64,000 nucleotides of DNA from DASQMT01 sp963835735 (GCA_963835735.1 CAWIGP010000009.1:1-64000), one strand, 5' to 3'. Shown: positions 37,443 through 46,768, counted from the stretch's first letter. The notes: generated from the sequence alone by a model not told the origin. Made by a program: numbers and translations.

Positions 37443-38761
37443 TGGAGTCGAACGGCTGGCACCCCGGGCTGCGCGAGTCGGCGACGTTCGACCGCAACAC
37501 GATCGCCGACATCCAGCGCGCCGCGCGCGAGGGGATGTACGACATCCGCGGCTTCGGCGCCAAGCGCCACGTGCCGCACTTCGACGACCTGCTGTTCCTC
37601 GGCGCGAGCGTGTCCCGCTATCCGCTCGAGGGCTACCGCGAGCGCTGCGACACCGACGTCGTGCTCGGCGACCGCCACGCCTCCAAGCCGCTCCACCTGA
37701 AGATCCCGATCACGATCGCCGGCATGAGCTTCGGCGCACTGTCGGCGCCCGCGAAGGAGGCGCTCGGCCGCGGCGCGACCGAGATGGGCACCTCGACGAC
37801 GACCGGCGACGGCGGCATGACCGAGGAGGAGCGCGGGCACTCCGAGACGCTCGTCTACCAGCTGCTGCCGTCGCGCTACGGGATGAATCCCGACGACCTG
37901 CGCCGCGCCGACGCGATCGAGATCGTCGTCGGCCAGGGCGCCAAGCCGGGCGGCGGCGGGATGCTGCTCGGGCACAAGATCTCCGACCGCGTGGCCGAGA
38001 TGCGCGACCTGCCGGCGGGGATCGACCAGCGCTCCGCCTGCCGGCACCCCGATTGGACCGGCCCCGACGACCTGGAGATCAAGATCGGCGAGCTGCGCGA
38101 GATCACCGACTGGGAGAAGCCGATCTTCGTCAAGATCGGCGCCTCGCGCACCTACTACGACGTCGCGCTCGCGATCAAGGCCGGCGCCGACGTGATCGTG
38201 CTCGACGGCATGCAGGGCGGCACGGCCGCGACGCAGGAGGTGTTCATCGAGCACGTCGGCATCCCGATCCTCGCCGCGATCCCGCAGGCCGTCGAGTCGC
38301 TGCAGGAGCTCGACATGCACCGGCGCGTGCAGCTGATCGTGTCCGGCGGGATCCGGACCGGCGCCGACGTCGCCAAGGCGCTGGCGCTCGGCGCCGATGC
38401 GGTCTCGCTCGGCGTCGGCGCGCTGATCGCGCTCGGCGACAACGCGCCCGAGCTCGCGCCCGAGTACGCCAAGATCGGCTCAGCGCCCGGCTACTACGAC
38501 GACTACCAGGCGGGCCTGGACCCGGCCGGGATCTCGACCCAGGACGACGAACTGGCCGCGCGCTTCGACCCGATCCTCGGCGGCCGCCGGCTCGCCAACT
38601 ACCTGCGGACGCTCACGCTCGAGACGCAGACGCTCGCGCGCGCGTGCGGGAAGTCGCACGTGCACAACCTCGAGCCGGAGGATCTCGTCGCGCTCACGGT
38701 CGAGGCGGCGGCGATGGCGCGCGTCCCGCTCGCGGGCACCGGCTGGATCCCCGGAAGCTAA
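37442..38761 (+). CDS. mgsC: FMN-binding glutamate-synthase-like subunit (MgsC/GlxD-like)
   Basis: Intact 439-residue TIM-barrel flavoprotein. YDIRGFGAKRHVPHFDDLLF, ITIAGMSFGALSAPAKEALG and RGATEMGTSTTTGDGGMTEE are GltB-type FMN/2-oxoglutarate residues. IEIVVGQGAKPGGGGMLLGH, KISDRVAEMRDLPAGIDQRS, PIFVKIGASRTYYDVALAIK, AGADVIVLDGMQGGTAATQE and LIVSGGIRTGADVAKALALG follow. The late CGKSHVHNLEPEDLVALTVE fits the 3Fe-4S-lacking or reduced form seen in MgsC. Together with mgsA and mgsB it would make N-methylglutamate (or glutamate). A terminator hairpin overlaps its stop. Confidence 0.88.
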   Translation: MESNGWHPGLRESATFDRNTIADIQRAAREGMYDIRGFGAKRHVPHFDDLLFLGASVSRYPLEGYRERCDTDVVLGDRHASKPLHLKIPITIAGMSFGALSAPAKEALGRGATEMGTSTTTGDGGMTEEERGHSETLVYQLLPSRYGMNPDDLRRADAIEIVVGQGAKPGGGGMLLGHKISDRVAEMRDLPAGIDQRSACRHPDWTGPDDLEIKIGELREITDWEKPIFVKIGASRTYYDVALAIKAGADVIVLDGMQGGTAATQEVFIEHVGIPILAAIPQAVESLQELDMHRRVQLIVSGGIRTGADVAKALALGADAVSLGVGALIALGDNAPELAPEYAKIGSAPGYYDDYQAGLDPAGISTQDDELAARFDPILGGRRLANYLRTLTLETQTLARACGKSHVHNLEPEDLVALTVEAAAMARVPLAGTGWIPGS

Positions 38762-38778
38762 CGGGGCCTGACTCCGTT
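38760..38778 (+). terminator. Terminator hairpin after the mgs operon
   Basis: AACGGGG and CTCCGTT form a seven-pair stem (one G-T) around CCTGA, starting within the TAA of the last gene. It is followed by TAGTTTTGAG, the most T-rich stretch nearby. This fits an intrinsic terminator. Confidence 0.6.
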
Positions 38779-38860
38779 TAGTTTTGAGAATTTGACCTGG
38801 GCTGCGCGCGGTGGGAGGGTGGCGCTGGGAGCGCCCCTGACTACACGGAGGTAAGCGACG

Positions 38861-40165
38861 GTGCCGTTCCGATTTCTGGTCTTTTGCGTGGCTGTGTTAC
38901 TTACGGCGCTGGCCGCATCCCCTGCCGCCGCGGCGCCGAACAAGCCGTTCACGATGAACGTCGTGCCCGCGCACGAGCCGGCGGGAGTGACGGACGACGC
39001 GTACACGGTCACGCTCAGGAACGACACGAAGACGCAGCAGCTGGGCTCGGCGAACGTCACGGTCCCGGACGCGATCACGATCGTCGACCGCAACGGGATC
39101 CCCGGTGCCGGCAACGTGCTGGAGCTGCGCAATCTCGCGCTCCCGCCCGACGGGTCGAAGACGATCACGGTCGGCCTGCAGATGCCCTGCGTCTCCGGCG
39201 ACTACGGGTGGATCGTGCGGGCGAAACAATCGAACGACTTCTCCGGAACCCCGGGCAACGACCTCGGCCCTGTCAGCGGGACGCGCAACACGACGGTCGA
39301 CGGCAGCTGCAAGCTGCGCTTCGTCGACCAGCCCGCGAGCGCCGAGAAGAACACGCAGATCCGCGCCGATGCGTTCCAGCCGCCGCAGAACACGCATTTC
39401 GTCACGGTCGAAGCGATCGACGGCAGCCCGACGCCTCAGCGCCTGAGCTGGTTCACCGGTGCGATCACGCTCACGAGCAACCCGTCGGCACTTCCGTCGA
39501 CGTCGAGCCAGGCCGTCGCCGGACTTGCCACGTTCAGAAGTCTCAGCATCGCGACCTCGAACAACTACACGCTGCACGCCGCGACGACCGCGGGCGGAGT
39601 CGACCCGGGCGATTCCAAGGGTTTCCAGGTGATCGACGTCGTCGAGGACTGCAACGCTGCGAAATGCTCGGCGGAGCTCTCCGCAGCCAGGAGCAAGGCC
39701 ACGCTCACCGGCACCTCGACCATTGGCTCCGGCTTCGCGCTGTTGTCGCTCAACCTCGGGCGCGATCCGCTGACCGGTACCGGCTGCGCCGGCTACAAAC
39801 CGCCCAGCGCGAACGAGTACTACGAGTTCCAGCTGTTCGGCGCCACCGCGGCCACGTCTGTCGTCGTCGAGTACACCAAGGAGGCGATGAAGACGTTCAA
39901 GGGCGGCCAGGCGGCGCTCGAAGCGTGCCTGGGGGTGCCCGGACCCGTCGAGAACAGGTTCATAGCCAAGGATGGAGCGCCGGCGGACCCGTTCGACTAT
40001 GACGGCGACCCCGCGAACGGCGCGGAGGGCTTCGCCGACTTGCTGCCCAACTGCCCGGCGCTGCCCGCGAAGCCGTGCGTGGTCGGCCGCAGCCCGCTTG
40101 GCGGCGGCGCGGCATCGATCACGATCTTCGTCCCGGCGGACCTGAGCGACCCGCGCATGCACTAG
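38861..40165 (+). CDS. Secreted hypothetical protein
   Basis: Intact 434-residue exported protein. PFRFLVFCVAVLLTALAASP, then AAAAPN is a signal peptide with AxA cleavage site. The mature part has FTMNVVPAHEPAGVTDDAYT, VTLRNDTKTQQLGSANVTVP and NVLELRNLALPPDGSKTITV, a beta-sandwich pattern like conserved repeat/adhesin domains. FVDQPASAEKNTQIRADAFQ begins a second domain. Several cysteine pairs (CNAAKC, CPALPAKPC) suggest disulfides. A GGAGGT Shine-Dalgarno at 38847-38852 supports the GTG start. The product is not recognised. It has its own promoter region after a terminator. Confidence 0.75.
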   Translation: MPFRFLVFCVAVLLTALAASPAAAAPNKPFTMNVVPAHEPAGVTDDAYTVTLRNDTKTQQLGSANVTVPDAITIVDRNGIPGAGNVLELRNLALPPDGSKTITVGLQMPCVSGDYGWIVRAKQSNDFSGTPGNDLGPVSGTRNTTVDGSCKLRFVDQPASAEKNTQIRADAFQPPQNTHFVTVEAIDGSPTPQRLSWFTGAITLTSNPSALPSTSSQAVAGLATFRSLSIATSNNYTLHAATTAGGVDPGDSKGFQVIDVVEDCNAAKCSAELSAARSKATLTGTSTIGSGFALLSLNLGRDPLTGTGCAGYKPPSANEYYEFQLFGATAATSVVVEYTKEAMKTFKGGQAALEACLGVPGPVENRFIAKDGAPADPFDYDGDPANGAEGFADLLPNCPALPAKPCVVGRSPLGGGAASITIFVPADLSDPRMH

Positions 40166-40167
40166 CC

Positions 40168-43100
40168 TCAGCCGACCCGCGCGGCTGCCCTGTGCGGCCG
40201 CGCGAGCGGCGGCCCGGGCAGTCGCACGATGTCGAGCCGTGCGAGCAAGGCGTCCAGCTCGGCGCGCCGCACCGGCGACGCGTCTAGCAGCTCCAGCGCG
40301 TCCAAAGCCAGCGCCGTCTCGAGCGGCAGCTCCGAGGCGTGCGCGGCATCGAGCGCCGTGGTGAGCGCAGCGCGCGCGCTTTCCGTGTCGCCAATCTGGG
40401 CCAGCGCGACGCCGACGACGTGGTGCAGAAGCGAGTCCAGCAACGCGTCGGAGGAGACCTCGTCGAGCAGCGCGAGCGCGCGCTCGTAGGCCTCCTCGGC
40501 GCGGCCGTCGAACAGGGCCGCTTCCGCAAGCAGCGCCCCCGCGACTGCGGCGTCGTACTCCGCTCGCAGCGACTCGGAGCGTGCGAGCGCGTCCCCGAGC
40601 AGCGACACGGCGTCATCGTTGCGGCCTGAGCGCGCATGCAGGCGGCCGAGCAGAGCGGTCGCGTACGCCACCCCGTGCTCGTCCGCGGTCCCGCGCCAGA
40701 CCTGCAGCGCGCGGCGCAGCAGCGGCTCTGCCTCTTCCAATCGACCCTGGTCGGAGAGCACCTCGCCGACGTTGCAGTCGGTGAACGCTCCGAAGTCGAC
40801 GTCGCCTGCACGCACGCTCGCCTCGCCGCTCTGGCGATAGAGCGCCACCGCGTCGTCCCAGCGGCCGGCACGGTAGGCGAAGCCGCCCATGTTGTTGAGC
40901 ACCGCGGACTCGCGGTCGGCCGCGCCGAGGCGGCGGAAGATTCCGAGCGCGCGCTCGGCGTACCCGCTCTCCGTCGCCCGGCCCGACATCACGAGCGCCG
41001 TCTCCAGGATCCAACACGCTTGCCCGAGCGCGAGCTCCTCACCCGCCGCCTCGGCGTCGGCGATCGCCTGGCGGGCGAGGCGAACGGCCTCTGCCGAGCG
41101 TCCCTGCCGCTGACGGACCGCCGCGAGCGTGGCGACGACATGCGAGCGCGTCGCGGCTGCCTGTTCGGCGGCGACTCCGTCGAGCGTGCGCAGCGCGCGT
41201 CCGGACCAGCGCACTGCGCGCGAGATGCGGCCCGCCCGATAGGCCATCGTGGCGTGCAGCCACAACAGATGCGCCGTGCGTACGGAGTCACCGGCGACGA
41301 GCCGGCGGGCGGCGGTGAGCGCATGCTCGCTGCGCTCCAGCTCGCCCGTGCGCAGGTAGGCGTTCGCGAGCGACTCCCACACGGCGGCCAGCTCGTCGGG
41401 CGGTACCGCGAGCCGGCGCGACGAGTCGAGCGCGCTCCGGTACAGCCCGGCTGCGTCGGCGAACGCCGCTCGTTCGCTCGCGCGGTCCGCAGCCAGCCGC
41501 GCGTAGCGCCACGCCTTCTCGTAGGAGCCCGCCCGGTAGTGGTGGACCGCGAGCCGATCGGCCTCGTCGTCGGCGTCGGCGCCGAACTCGCGCTCCAGCC
41601 AGGACGCCGCGGCCGCGTGCAGCTCGCGCCGCACGCGGAACGGCAGGCCGGCATAGGCGACATCGCGAACGACCTCGCGCCGGAAGCGGATGTGCCCATC
41701 GGGCTCCGCCTTGAAGTACAGCCCGAGGCGCGCCCACGTCTCGGCGTCAGGCGCGCGCGCTTCGTCGCCGAGCAGATCCTCGAGCTGGCGCGGGTGGAAG
41801 CCGAGTCCGAGCACTGACGCGTGGCGGATCAGCATGCGGTCGGCGGGCGCAACCCGGTCGAGCCGTGCGAGCGCCGCGCTCTCGATGCTGTCGGGCAGCT
41901 CGGTGGAGCCCGACGCCGCGGCGCGGAGCAGATCGCGCAGGAACTGCGGGCTGCCGCCGGAGCGCTCGGCCGCAAGCCTGACGATATGCGGGAGAAGCGG
42001 CGCCGCTTCCGTCGCCGCCTCCGCCAGCGCGAGCGTGTCGGCGGGCCCGAGCGGTTGCAGCTCGAGCCGCACGACATGCTCGCCGGGCGACGCCGTGAAG
42101 CCGGTCGTGCGGTCGCGGCGCGAAACGACCACCACCCACGGCAGCAGCGGGAGCTCGCGCGCGAGCGCAGCCACGAGCTCGGCCGACGCCCGGTCCATCA
42201 TGTGCGCATCGGCGAGCTCGATCAAGGCCCAGGCCGGCAGTTGGCGGCGCATGAAACGCAGCACGACCTCGCGCAGGCGCGCGGCGCGGAACTCGGGCGC
42301 GAGCTGGTCGACCGCCTCGCTGGAGGGCGCCTCGACGTCGAGCGCGTCGGCCAGCAGCGGCAGCCATCGGAGCAGCGACGGGTCGTCGCGCTCGACGGTC
42401 GCGTGCAGTCGCTCCAGCACGACTTGCTCGGAGTCGTCCCACGTCACGCCGAGCACCTGGCGCAGCAGCTCGCGCCAGGTGGCGTACGGCGTGGTCATCG
42501 TGTACGGCTCGCACGTTGCGTGCAGGACGCGCACGCCGTCTGAGCGGTCGCGAACCTCCTCCATCAGGCGCGACCTGCCCATGCCGGGCTCGCTTACCAG
42601 CTCGATCAGGCGGCCACGACCGCGGCTGGCGTCGTCGAGCGCCTGCGCGATCTGCTCGAGCTCACGCTCGCGGCCGATCAGCGGAAAGCGGACGGGCACG
42701 GGGCCGCGCGCCGCGTCGGCGCCGCGGATCACGGCGCCGACCGAGCACGCCTCGACCGGCAAAGCCTTTCCGGTGACCTTGAACGGCTCGAGGTGCGCGG
42801 TCTCGAACTGCGTGCTCGAGCGCTCCAGCACTTCGGGTGTCGAGTAGAGCTCGCCCGGCGGCGCCTTCGCCATCAGCCGCGCCGACAGGTTCACGACATC
42901 GCCCATCACCGTGTAGGTCCGGCGGTAGTACGTCCCGATGTCGCCGGCGAACAGCGGACCGCGAGTCATACCGATGCGGAGCGGCAGCGCGGGACGGGCC
43001 TCGACGATCCGGCGCAACACGAGCAGCATGCGCTCGTCTTCGTCGCCCAGTGCGCGCGGCGCGCCGGCGGTCAGGATCAGCTTGCCGCCGTCGTCGTCGA

Positions 43101-44004
43101 TGTCCGAGCCGAGGAAGCAGACCTGCTCCGCGTCGGCGGCCTCCTGGACCAGTGCGACGAGCGCGTGGAGGGCGTCCGCCGCGCTCTCGGGCCCACGCTC
43201 GGCAACCAGCGCGTCGGTGCCCTCGAAGCGCAGGAACGCCACCGTCACGATGCGGTGCTCCGGCGGTTGTGGGCCGGCGAGGACGTGCCTGCGCAGCTCG
43301 GTCGAGAGCGCGCGCGGAGCCTGCGACGGGTCGACGCCGGCGCGGGCTTCCTGCAGCCTGCGGATGATCGGCGGTGACGAGCGCAACAGACGCCCGCTCC
43401 CGCGCGCGGCGCCCAGGCACGCCTCCGGCAGCAGCGCGCAGGTCGCGGCGCTCACGACGATCTCGCCGGTGCCGGCCTGCTGCTCGATCCGCACGACCTC
43501 GCTGGCGGCCGGCCCGGCGATCAGGAGCTCGCGGTGCGATTCCCCGACCGCGAACAGGAGGTACTCGGCGCTGTGCACCCCGACCGACATGCGCAGCTGC
43601 ATCGATCGCCTGCCCGTCTTGACCGAGCCGTGCTCGCGCAGTTCGGCGGCCATCGCGACCGCGGTCGCGCAGGCCCGCTCGGTGTGCGCGTCGCCGTCGA
43701 ACAGCAGGAGCAGCGCGTCGCCGCCGAACTTCAGCAGTCCTCCACCCTTCGCGTCGGCGACGGCCAGCAGCCGCTCGAAACAGCCCCCGATCGCGTCGGC
43801 CAGTTGCTCAGCGCCCTCCCTGCCGCCGCGCCGCGCGAGCCGCTCCGACAGCCTGGTGAACCCAGACACGTCGACGAACACGCAGGTGCCGTCCACCGAC
43901 CGCACGCGCCGCTGCGGCTCGCGCGCCAGGTGATCGAGCATCGCCCAGGGTACGTACGGACGCGCCCGGCCTATCGCCTCCGCTGGGAGCTGAGGGGCGA
44001 GCAC
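40168..44004 (-). CDS. Class III nucleotide cyclase - AAA ATPase - TPR regulator
   Basis: Intact 1278-residue protein. Residues about 39-190 are a cyclase homology domain (TCVFVDVSGFTRLSERLARR, GGDALLLLFDGDAHT). Residues about 235-420 are a second one (VTVAFLRFEGTDALVAERGP, FAGDIGTYYRRTYTVMGDVV, NLSARLMAKAPPGELYSTPE). An AAA_16-type module starts FPLIGRERELEQIAQALDDA; its P-loop reads SEPGMGRSRLMEEV, with Arg where Lys is normal. The C-terminal 500 residues are TPR-like (YRSALDSSRRLAVPPDELAA, YRQSGEASVRAGDVDFGAFT). Such proteins are signalling ATPases related to MalT/LuxR-type STANDs, but no DNA-binding domain is visible. Confidence 0.88.
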   Translation of the reverse strand: MLAPQLPAEAIGRARPYVPWAMLDHLAREPQRRVRSVDGTCVFVDVSGFTRLSERLARRGGREGAEQLADAIGGCFERLLAVADAKGGGLLKFGGDALLLLFDGDAHTERACATAVAMAAELREHGSVKTGRRSMQLRMSVGVHSAEYLLFAVGESHRELLIAGPAASEVVRIEQQAGTGEIVVSAATCALLPEACLGAARGSGRLLRSSPPIIRRLQEARAGVDPSQAPRALSTELRRHVLAGPQPPEHRIVTVAFLRFEGTDALVAERGPESAADALHALVALVQEAADAEQVCFLGSDIDDDGGKLILTAGAPRALGDEDERMLLVLRRIVEARPALPLRIGMTRGPLFAGDIGTYYRRTYTVMGDVVNLSARLMAKAPPGELYSTPEVLERSSTQFETAHLEPFKVTGKALPVEACSVGAVIRGADAARGPVPVRFPLIGRERELEQIAQALDDASRGRGRLIELVSEPGMGRSRLMEEVRDRSDGVRVLHATCEPYTMTTPYATWRELLRQVLGVTWDDSEQVVLERLHATVERDDPSLLRWLPLLADALDVEAPSSEAVDQLAPEFRAARLREVVLRFMRRQLPAWALIELADAHMMDRASAELVAALARELPLLPWVVVVSRRDRTTGFTASPGEHVVRLELQPLGPADTLALAEAATEAAPLLPHIVRLAAERSGGSPQFLRDLLRAAASGSTELPDSIESAALARLDRVAPADRMLIRHASVLGLGFHPRQLEDLLGDEARAPDAETWARLGLYFKAEPDGHIRFRREVVRDVAYAGLPFRVRRELHAAAASWLEREFGADADDEADRLAVHHYRAGSYEKAWRYARLAADRASERAAFADAAGLYRSALDSSRRLAVPPDELAAVWESLANAYLRTGELERSEHALTAARRLVAGDSVRTAHLLWLHATMAYRAGRISRAVRWSGRALRTLDGVAAEQAAATRSHVVATLAAVRQRQGRSAEAVRLARQAIADAEAAGEELALGQACWILETALVMSGRATESGYAERALGIFRRLGAADRESAVLNNMGGFAYRAGRWDDAVALYRQSGEASVRAGDVDFGAFTDCNVGEVLSDQGRLEEAEPLLRRALQVWRGTADEHGVAYATALLGRLHARSGRNDDAVSLLGDALARSESLRAEYDAAVAGALLAEAALFDGRAEEAYERALALLDEVSSDALLDSLLHHVVGVALAQIGDTESARAALTTALDAAHASELPLETALALDALELLDASPVRRAELDALLARLDIVRLPGPPLARPHRAAARVG

Positions 44005-44050
44005 CAGCCGAGCCTAATCCACATCGACCCGGCGTGGGACAACTTCCCGA

Positions 44051-44485
44051 TCAGGTCGTCTTGACGATCAGCACGGAGCACGGCGCGTGGTGCGAGACCG
44101 TGTTCGGGACGCTCCCCAGCACGCGGCGCTCCATGCCCTTGTTGCCGATCACGAGGATGTCGGCGTCGTTGCTCTCGGCGAGCTCGACCAGGATCTTGGC
44201 GGCGTCGCCCTGGCGCGCCTCGCTGGCCCAGCGCAGGCCGCGCTGCTCGGCGCGCTCCTCGCAGTCGCGCAGGGTCGCGTCGACGTCCTCGGCGGGGTTG
44301 ATCATCCACTGCAGATCGTCCGGCGCCTCCTCGGCCTCGCGCCGCAGGCGCGACTCGCTCACCGGGTTGTACGCCGAGATGAAGACGATCTTCGCCTCGT
44401 AACGGGAAGCGAGCTCGAGCGCGAACTCGACGGCCTTGTCCGCCGTCCCGGACCCGTCAGTGCCCACCGCCACCGTTTGAACCAT
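44051..44485 (-). CDS. Universal stress protein (UspA family)
   Basis: Intact 144-residue single-domain Usp. VQTVAVGTDGSGTADKAVEF, ALELASRYEAKIVFISAYNP and NDADILVIGNKGMERRVLGS, then VPNTVSHHAPCSVLIVKTT form the alpha/beta fold with the nucleotide loop GNKGMxxRxxGSVxxxxxHH. Conserved G(2x)G(9x)G(S/T) residues indicate an ATP-binding member. It lies just upstream of the cyclase-ATPase gene in the same direction. Confidence 0.92.
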   Translation of the reverse strand: MVQTVAVGTDGSGTADKAVEFALELASRYEAKIVFISAYNPVSESRLRREAEEAPDDLQWMINPAEDVDATLRDCEERAEQRGLRWASEARQGDAAKILVELAESNDADILVIGNKGMERRVLGSVPNTVSHHAPCSVLIVKTT

Positions 44486-44542
44486 CTGCGCCTTTCGTGA
44501 GAGGTTGCCGCGTAGCGGAGCATATGGCGGGCGGCACGGCGT

Positions 44543-46306
44543 CTACCAGCCGCCCGCGTGTCCGTCCTTGCGCGGGTCCGAACCGGCGCGGTAGATGCCG
44601 TTGACGGGTTGCTCGTAGCCGTGGCCACGGCGCGCTTCGAGGTCACCGCGTGGGACGCGCGGCTCGGGGAGGTTGGGATCGCGCTCGAACAGGATGCCTT
44701 GATAACCACCGGCATGCCCGCGGGCGCGGGTGATCGTGTGCCCCATGCTCTGCAGCTGCGGACCCACCAGGTCGTAAAGGTAGGTGTCCAACGCCGTACT
44801 GTCGCTCTCCTGGCTGTGGTCGAACCGGGCCACATCGGTCGTGGCCTGGACGTTCATTCCCAGGTCGACCATGTTGACCACGTGCTGCACATGAGCCTGC
44901 GGCTGAGCGCCGGCGCCCATGTTGCCGAACGCCATCAGCGGGTTGCCGTCCTTGGTGATGAAGCTCGCGATGATGGTGATGAACGGCCGCTTGCGCGGAG
45001 CCACCTCGTTCGGATGCCCCTCCTCGAGCACGAACCCGGCACCCCGGTTGGCGAGTGCGAACCCGTATCCCGGAACGGTCAGCTTCGAGCCGAAGCCCGA
45101 GAAGATGCTGTTGACCAACGACACCATGTTGCCCCAGCGGTCCGCGACCGCGAGGTACACGGTGCCGCCGAGGTCGTTGCCGGCCGGCTCCGCCGGCCGC
45201 GCCCGATTCATGTCGATCGCGTCGCACAGCGTGGCGGCGTACTCCTTGTCGAGCAGCCGGTCGGTCGGCACGTCCTCGAACGCCGGGTCGGCGTTGTATC
45301 GATGCAGGTCCGCGTAGGCGAGCTTCTTGGCCTCGATGAGGAAGTGCCAGTACCGCGGGTCGCGCGGCCCCAGGCCGGCGAGATCGACGCCGACCAGGGG
45401 TGCGCAGACCTCGACGATGTTGAGCATCTCGAGTGCCGCGAATCCCTGGCCGGGGGGCGGTAGCTGGTGGACGTCGTAGCCGTGGTAGTTCGTCGACAAC
45501 GGCGTCACGAACCGCGCGCTCGGATACTCGGCCAGGTCGCTCATGCGCATCACCCCGCCGGCCTCGCGGGACTTCTGGACGATCGCGCGGGCGATGTCCC
45601 CGCGGTAGAAGGCATCACGGCCGCCCTGCTGGATCTCGCGTAGTGCCCGGGCAAGGTCGGGGTTGCGGAAGATGCTGTACAGCTCCGGCGGCTTCCCACC
45701 CGGCAGGAACGTGCGCGCCGAATCGGGGTCCCGACTCAGCGCCGCGGCGGCCCCGAGCCAATCCCCGTGCACGCGCTCGTGCACCGGGAAGCCCTCCTCG
45801 GCGTACGCGCGCGCCGGCTCGAGGACCTGCTCGAAGTTCATGCTGCCGAAGCGCGCGAGCAGCGCGTCCCAGCCCGACACGGTGCCGGGCACGACGACGG
45901 AGTCGATTCCGCTGTCGGGCACCTCGTCCACACCGAGGGTGTCGCGGAAGTAATCGGGCGTCCAGCCCTGCGGCGCCCACCCGCCGGCTTCCACGCCGTA
46001 GAGCCGCTTGTCGCTCGCCGACCAGACGATCGCGAACATGTCGCCGCCCAGACCGGTGCTCGGCGGCTCGACGACAGCGAGCGTCGCGGCCGCCGCGACC
46101 GCCGCATCGATCGCATTGCCGCCGTCCATGAGCACGTGCTCCGCCGTGGCGGTCGCGAGCGGTTCGCTGGTCGCGGCGATGCCGTTCCGGGCGAGCACCT
46201 CGGACCGGGTCTGGTCCGCATAGCCATAAGGGCGAGCCGCTCTTACGGCGTCGATCTTGTCGCCGGGGTTGGGATGCTCGGCGGACGGCCTGCCGAACGG
46301 ATTGAT
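44543..46306 (-). CDS. ggt: Gamma-glutamyltransferase/acylase (Ntn-hydrolase)
   Basis: About 587 residues. NGIAATSEPLATATAEHVLM and DGGNAIDAAVAAAATLAVVE, PPSTGLGGDMFAIVWSA are the large-subunit N-terminal motifs. The self-processing Thr lies in DLGGTVYLAVADRWGNMVSL, aligned with TTHYSVVDxxGN of the family. FGSKLTVPGYGFALANRGAG and FGNMGAGAQPQAHVQHVVNM complete the small subunit. There is no export signal, so a cytoplasmic member is likely. Reading upstream from GTG 46198, the frame stays open to an AAGGAGG at 46311-46317, whose expected start is ATC at 46306, not ATG. Start therefore uncertain (46306 or 46198). Confidence 0.85.
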   Translation of the reverse strand: MNPFGRPSAEHPNPGDKIDAVRAARPYGYADQTRSEVLARNGIAATSEPLATATAEHVLMDGGNAIDAAVAAAATLAVVEPPSTGLGGDMFAIVWSASDKRLYGVEAGGWAPQGWTPDYFRDTLGVDEVPDSGIDSVVVPGTVSGWDALLARFGSMNFEQVLEPARAYAEEGFPVHERVHGDWLGAAAALSRDPDSARTFLPGGKPPELYSIFRNPDLARALREIQQGGRDAFYRGDIARAIVQKSREAGGVMRMSDLAEYPSARFVTPLSTNYHGYDVHQLPPPGQGFAALEMLNIVEVCAPLVGVDLAGLGPRDPRYWHFLIEAKKLAYADLHRYNADPAFEDVPTDRLLDKEYAATLCDAIDMNRARPAEPAGNDLGGTVYLAVADRWGNMVSLVNSIFSGFGSKLTVPGYGFALANRGAGFVLEEGHPNEVAPRKRPFITIIASFITKDGNPLMAFGNMGAGAQPQAHVQHVVNMVDLGMNVQATTDVARFDHSQESDSTALDTYLYDLVGPQLQSMGHTITRARGHAGGYQGILFERDPNLPEPRVPRGDLEARRGHGYEQPVNGIYRAGSDPRKDGHAGGW

Positions 46307-46353
46307 CGATCCTCCTTCCGACTTGCGCGAGGGTCACACACTATGGCCGGCCG

Positions 46354-46554
46354 CTACGCCTGTTCGTACTCCCGCTCGCCGCGATGCGAACGCAGGCGCT
46401 CGTCCACGAGCGCTTCCGCCGCCTCGTGCGTGCGGGCATGGCCCGTGACGGCGGCCAGGAAGTCGTCGCGCTCGAGCGCGAGCAGTCCCGGCCCCGCCGC
46501 GCGCGCCGCGAGTAAAGCCGGGCACCGGCACCGTCCGTATGAGACGATCGGCAA
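46354..46554 (-). pseudogene. Fragment of a cyclic-nucleotide-binding domain
   Basis: The only recognisable segment is AAGPGLLALERDDFLAAVTG, followed by HARTHEAAEALVDERLRSH. LLALERDDFLAAVTGH is the C-terminal part of a Crp-type cNMP-binding domain as fused to actinobacterial transporters. The beta-roll and phosphate-binding cassette that should precede it are missing, and the upstream residues look random. I read it as the remaining tail of a deleted gene. It lies between ggt and a small membrane-protein gene. Confidence 0.5.
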
Positions 46555-46558
46555 CGAG

Positions 46559-46768
46559 ATGCGACGCGCGACCGTTGTCCAGGGCCTGGCCTTCTGCCTG
46601 CTGGTGGCGGGCCTCGTCTACCTCGTCGTCTCGAGCGCCGACTCGTGGGGGGATTGGGTGGTGTTCGCGGTGCTGGTGCTGACCGCGCTGGGCGCCGCGA
46701 TCGCGGTGCACGACAGGCGCTGGATCTCGCGCGGCCGTCCGATCAGCCGCTCGTCCGACCGCGACTGA
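46559..46768 (+). CDS. Small two-helix membrane protein
   Basis: Sixty-nine residues: RRATVVQGLAFCLLVAGLVY begins the first helix, and WVVFAVLVLTALGAAIAVHD is the second; a basic tail, RRWISRGRPISRSSDRD, ends it. No frameshift. It precedes the mutase gene by 29 bp in the same direction. Unrecognised. Confidence 0.55.
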   Translation: MRRATVVQGLAFCLLVAGLVYLVVSSADSWGDWVVFAVLVLTALGAAIAVHDRRWISRGRPISRSSDRD

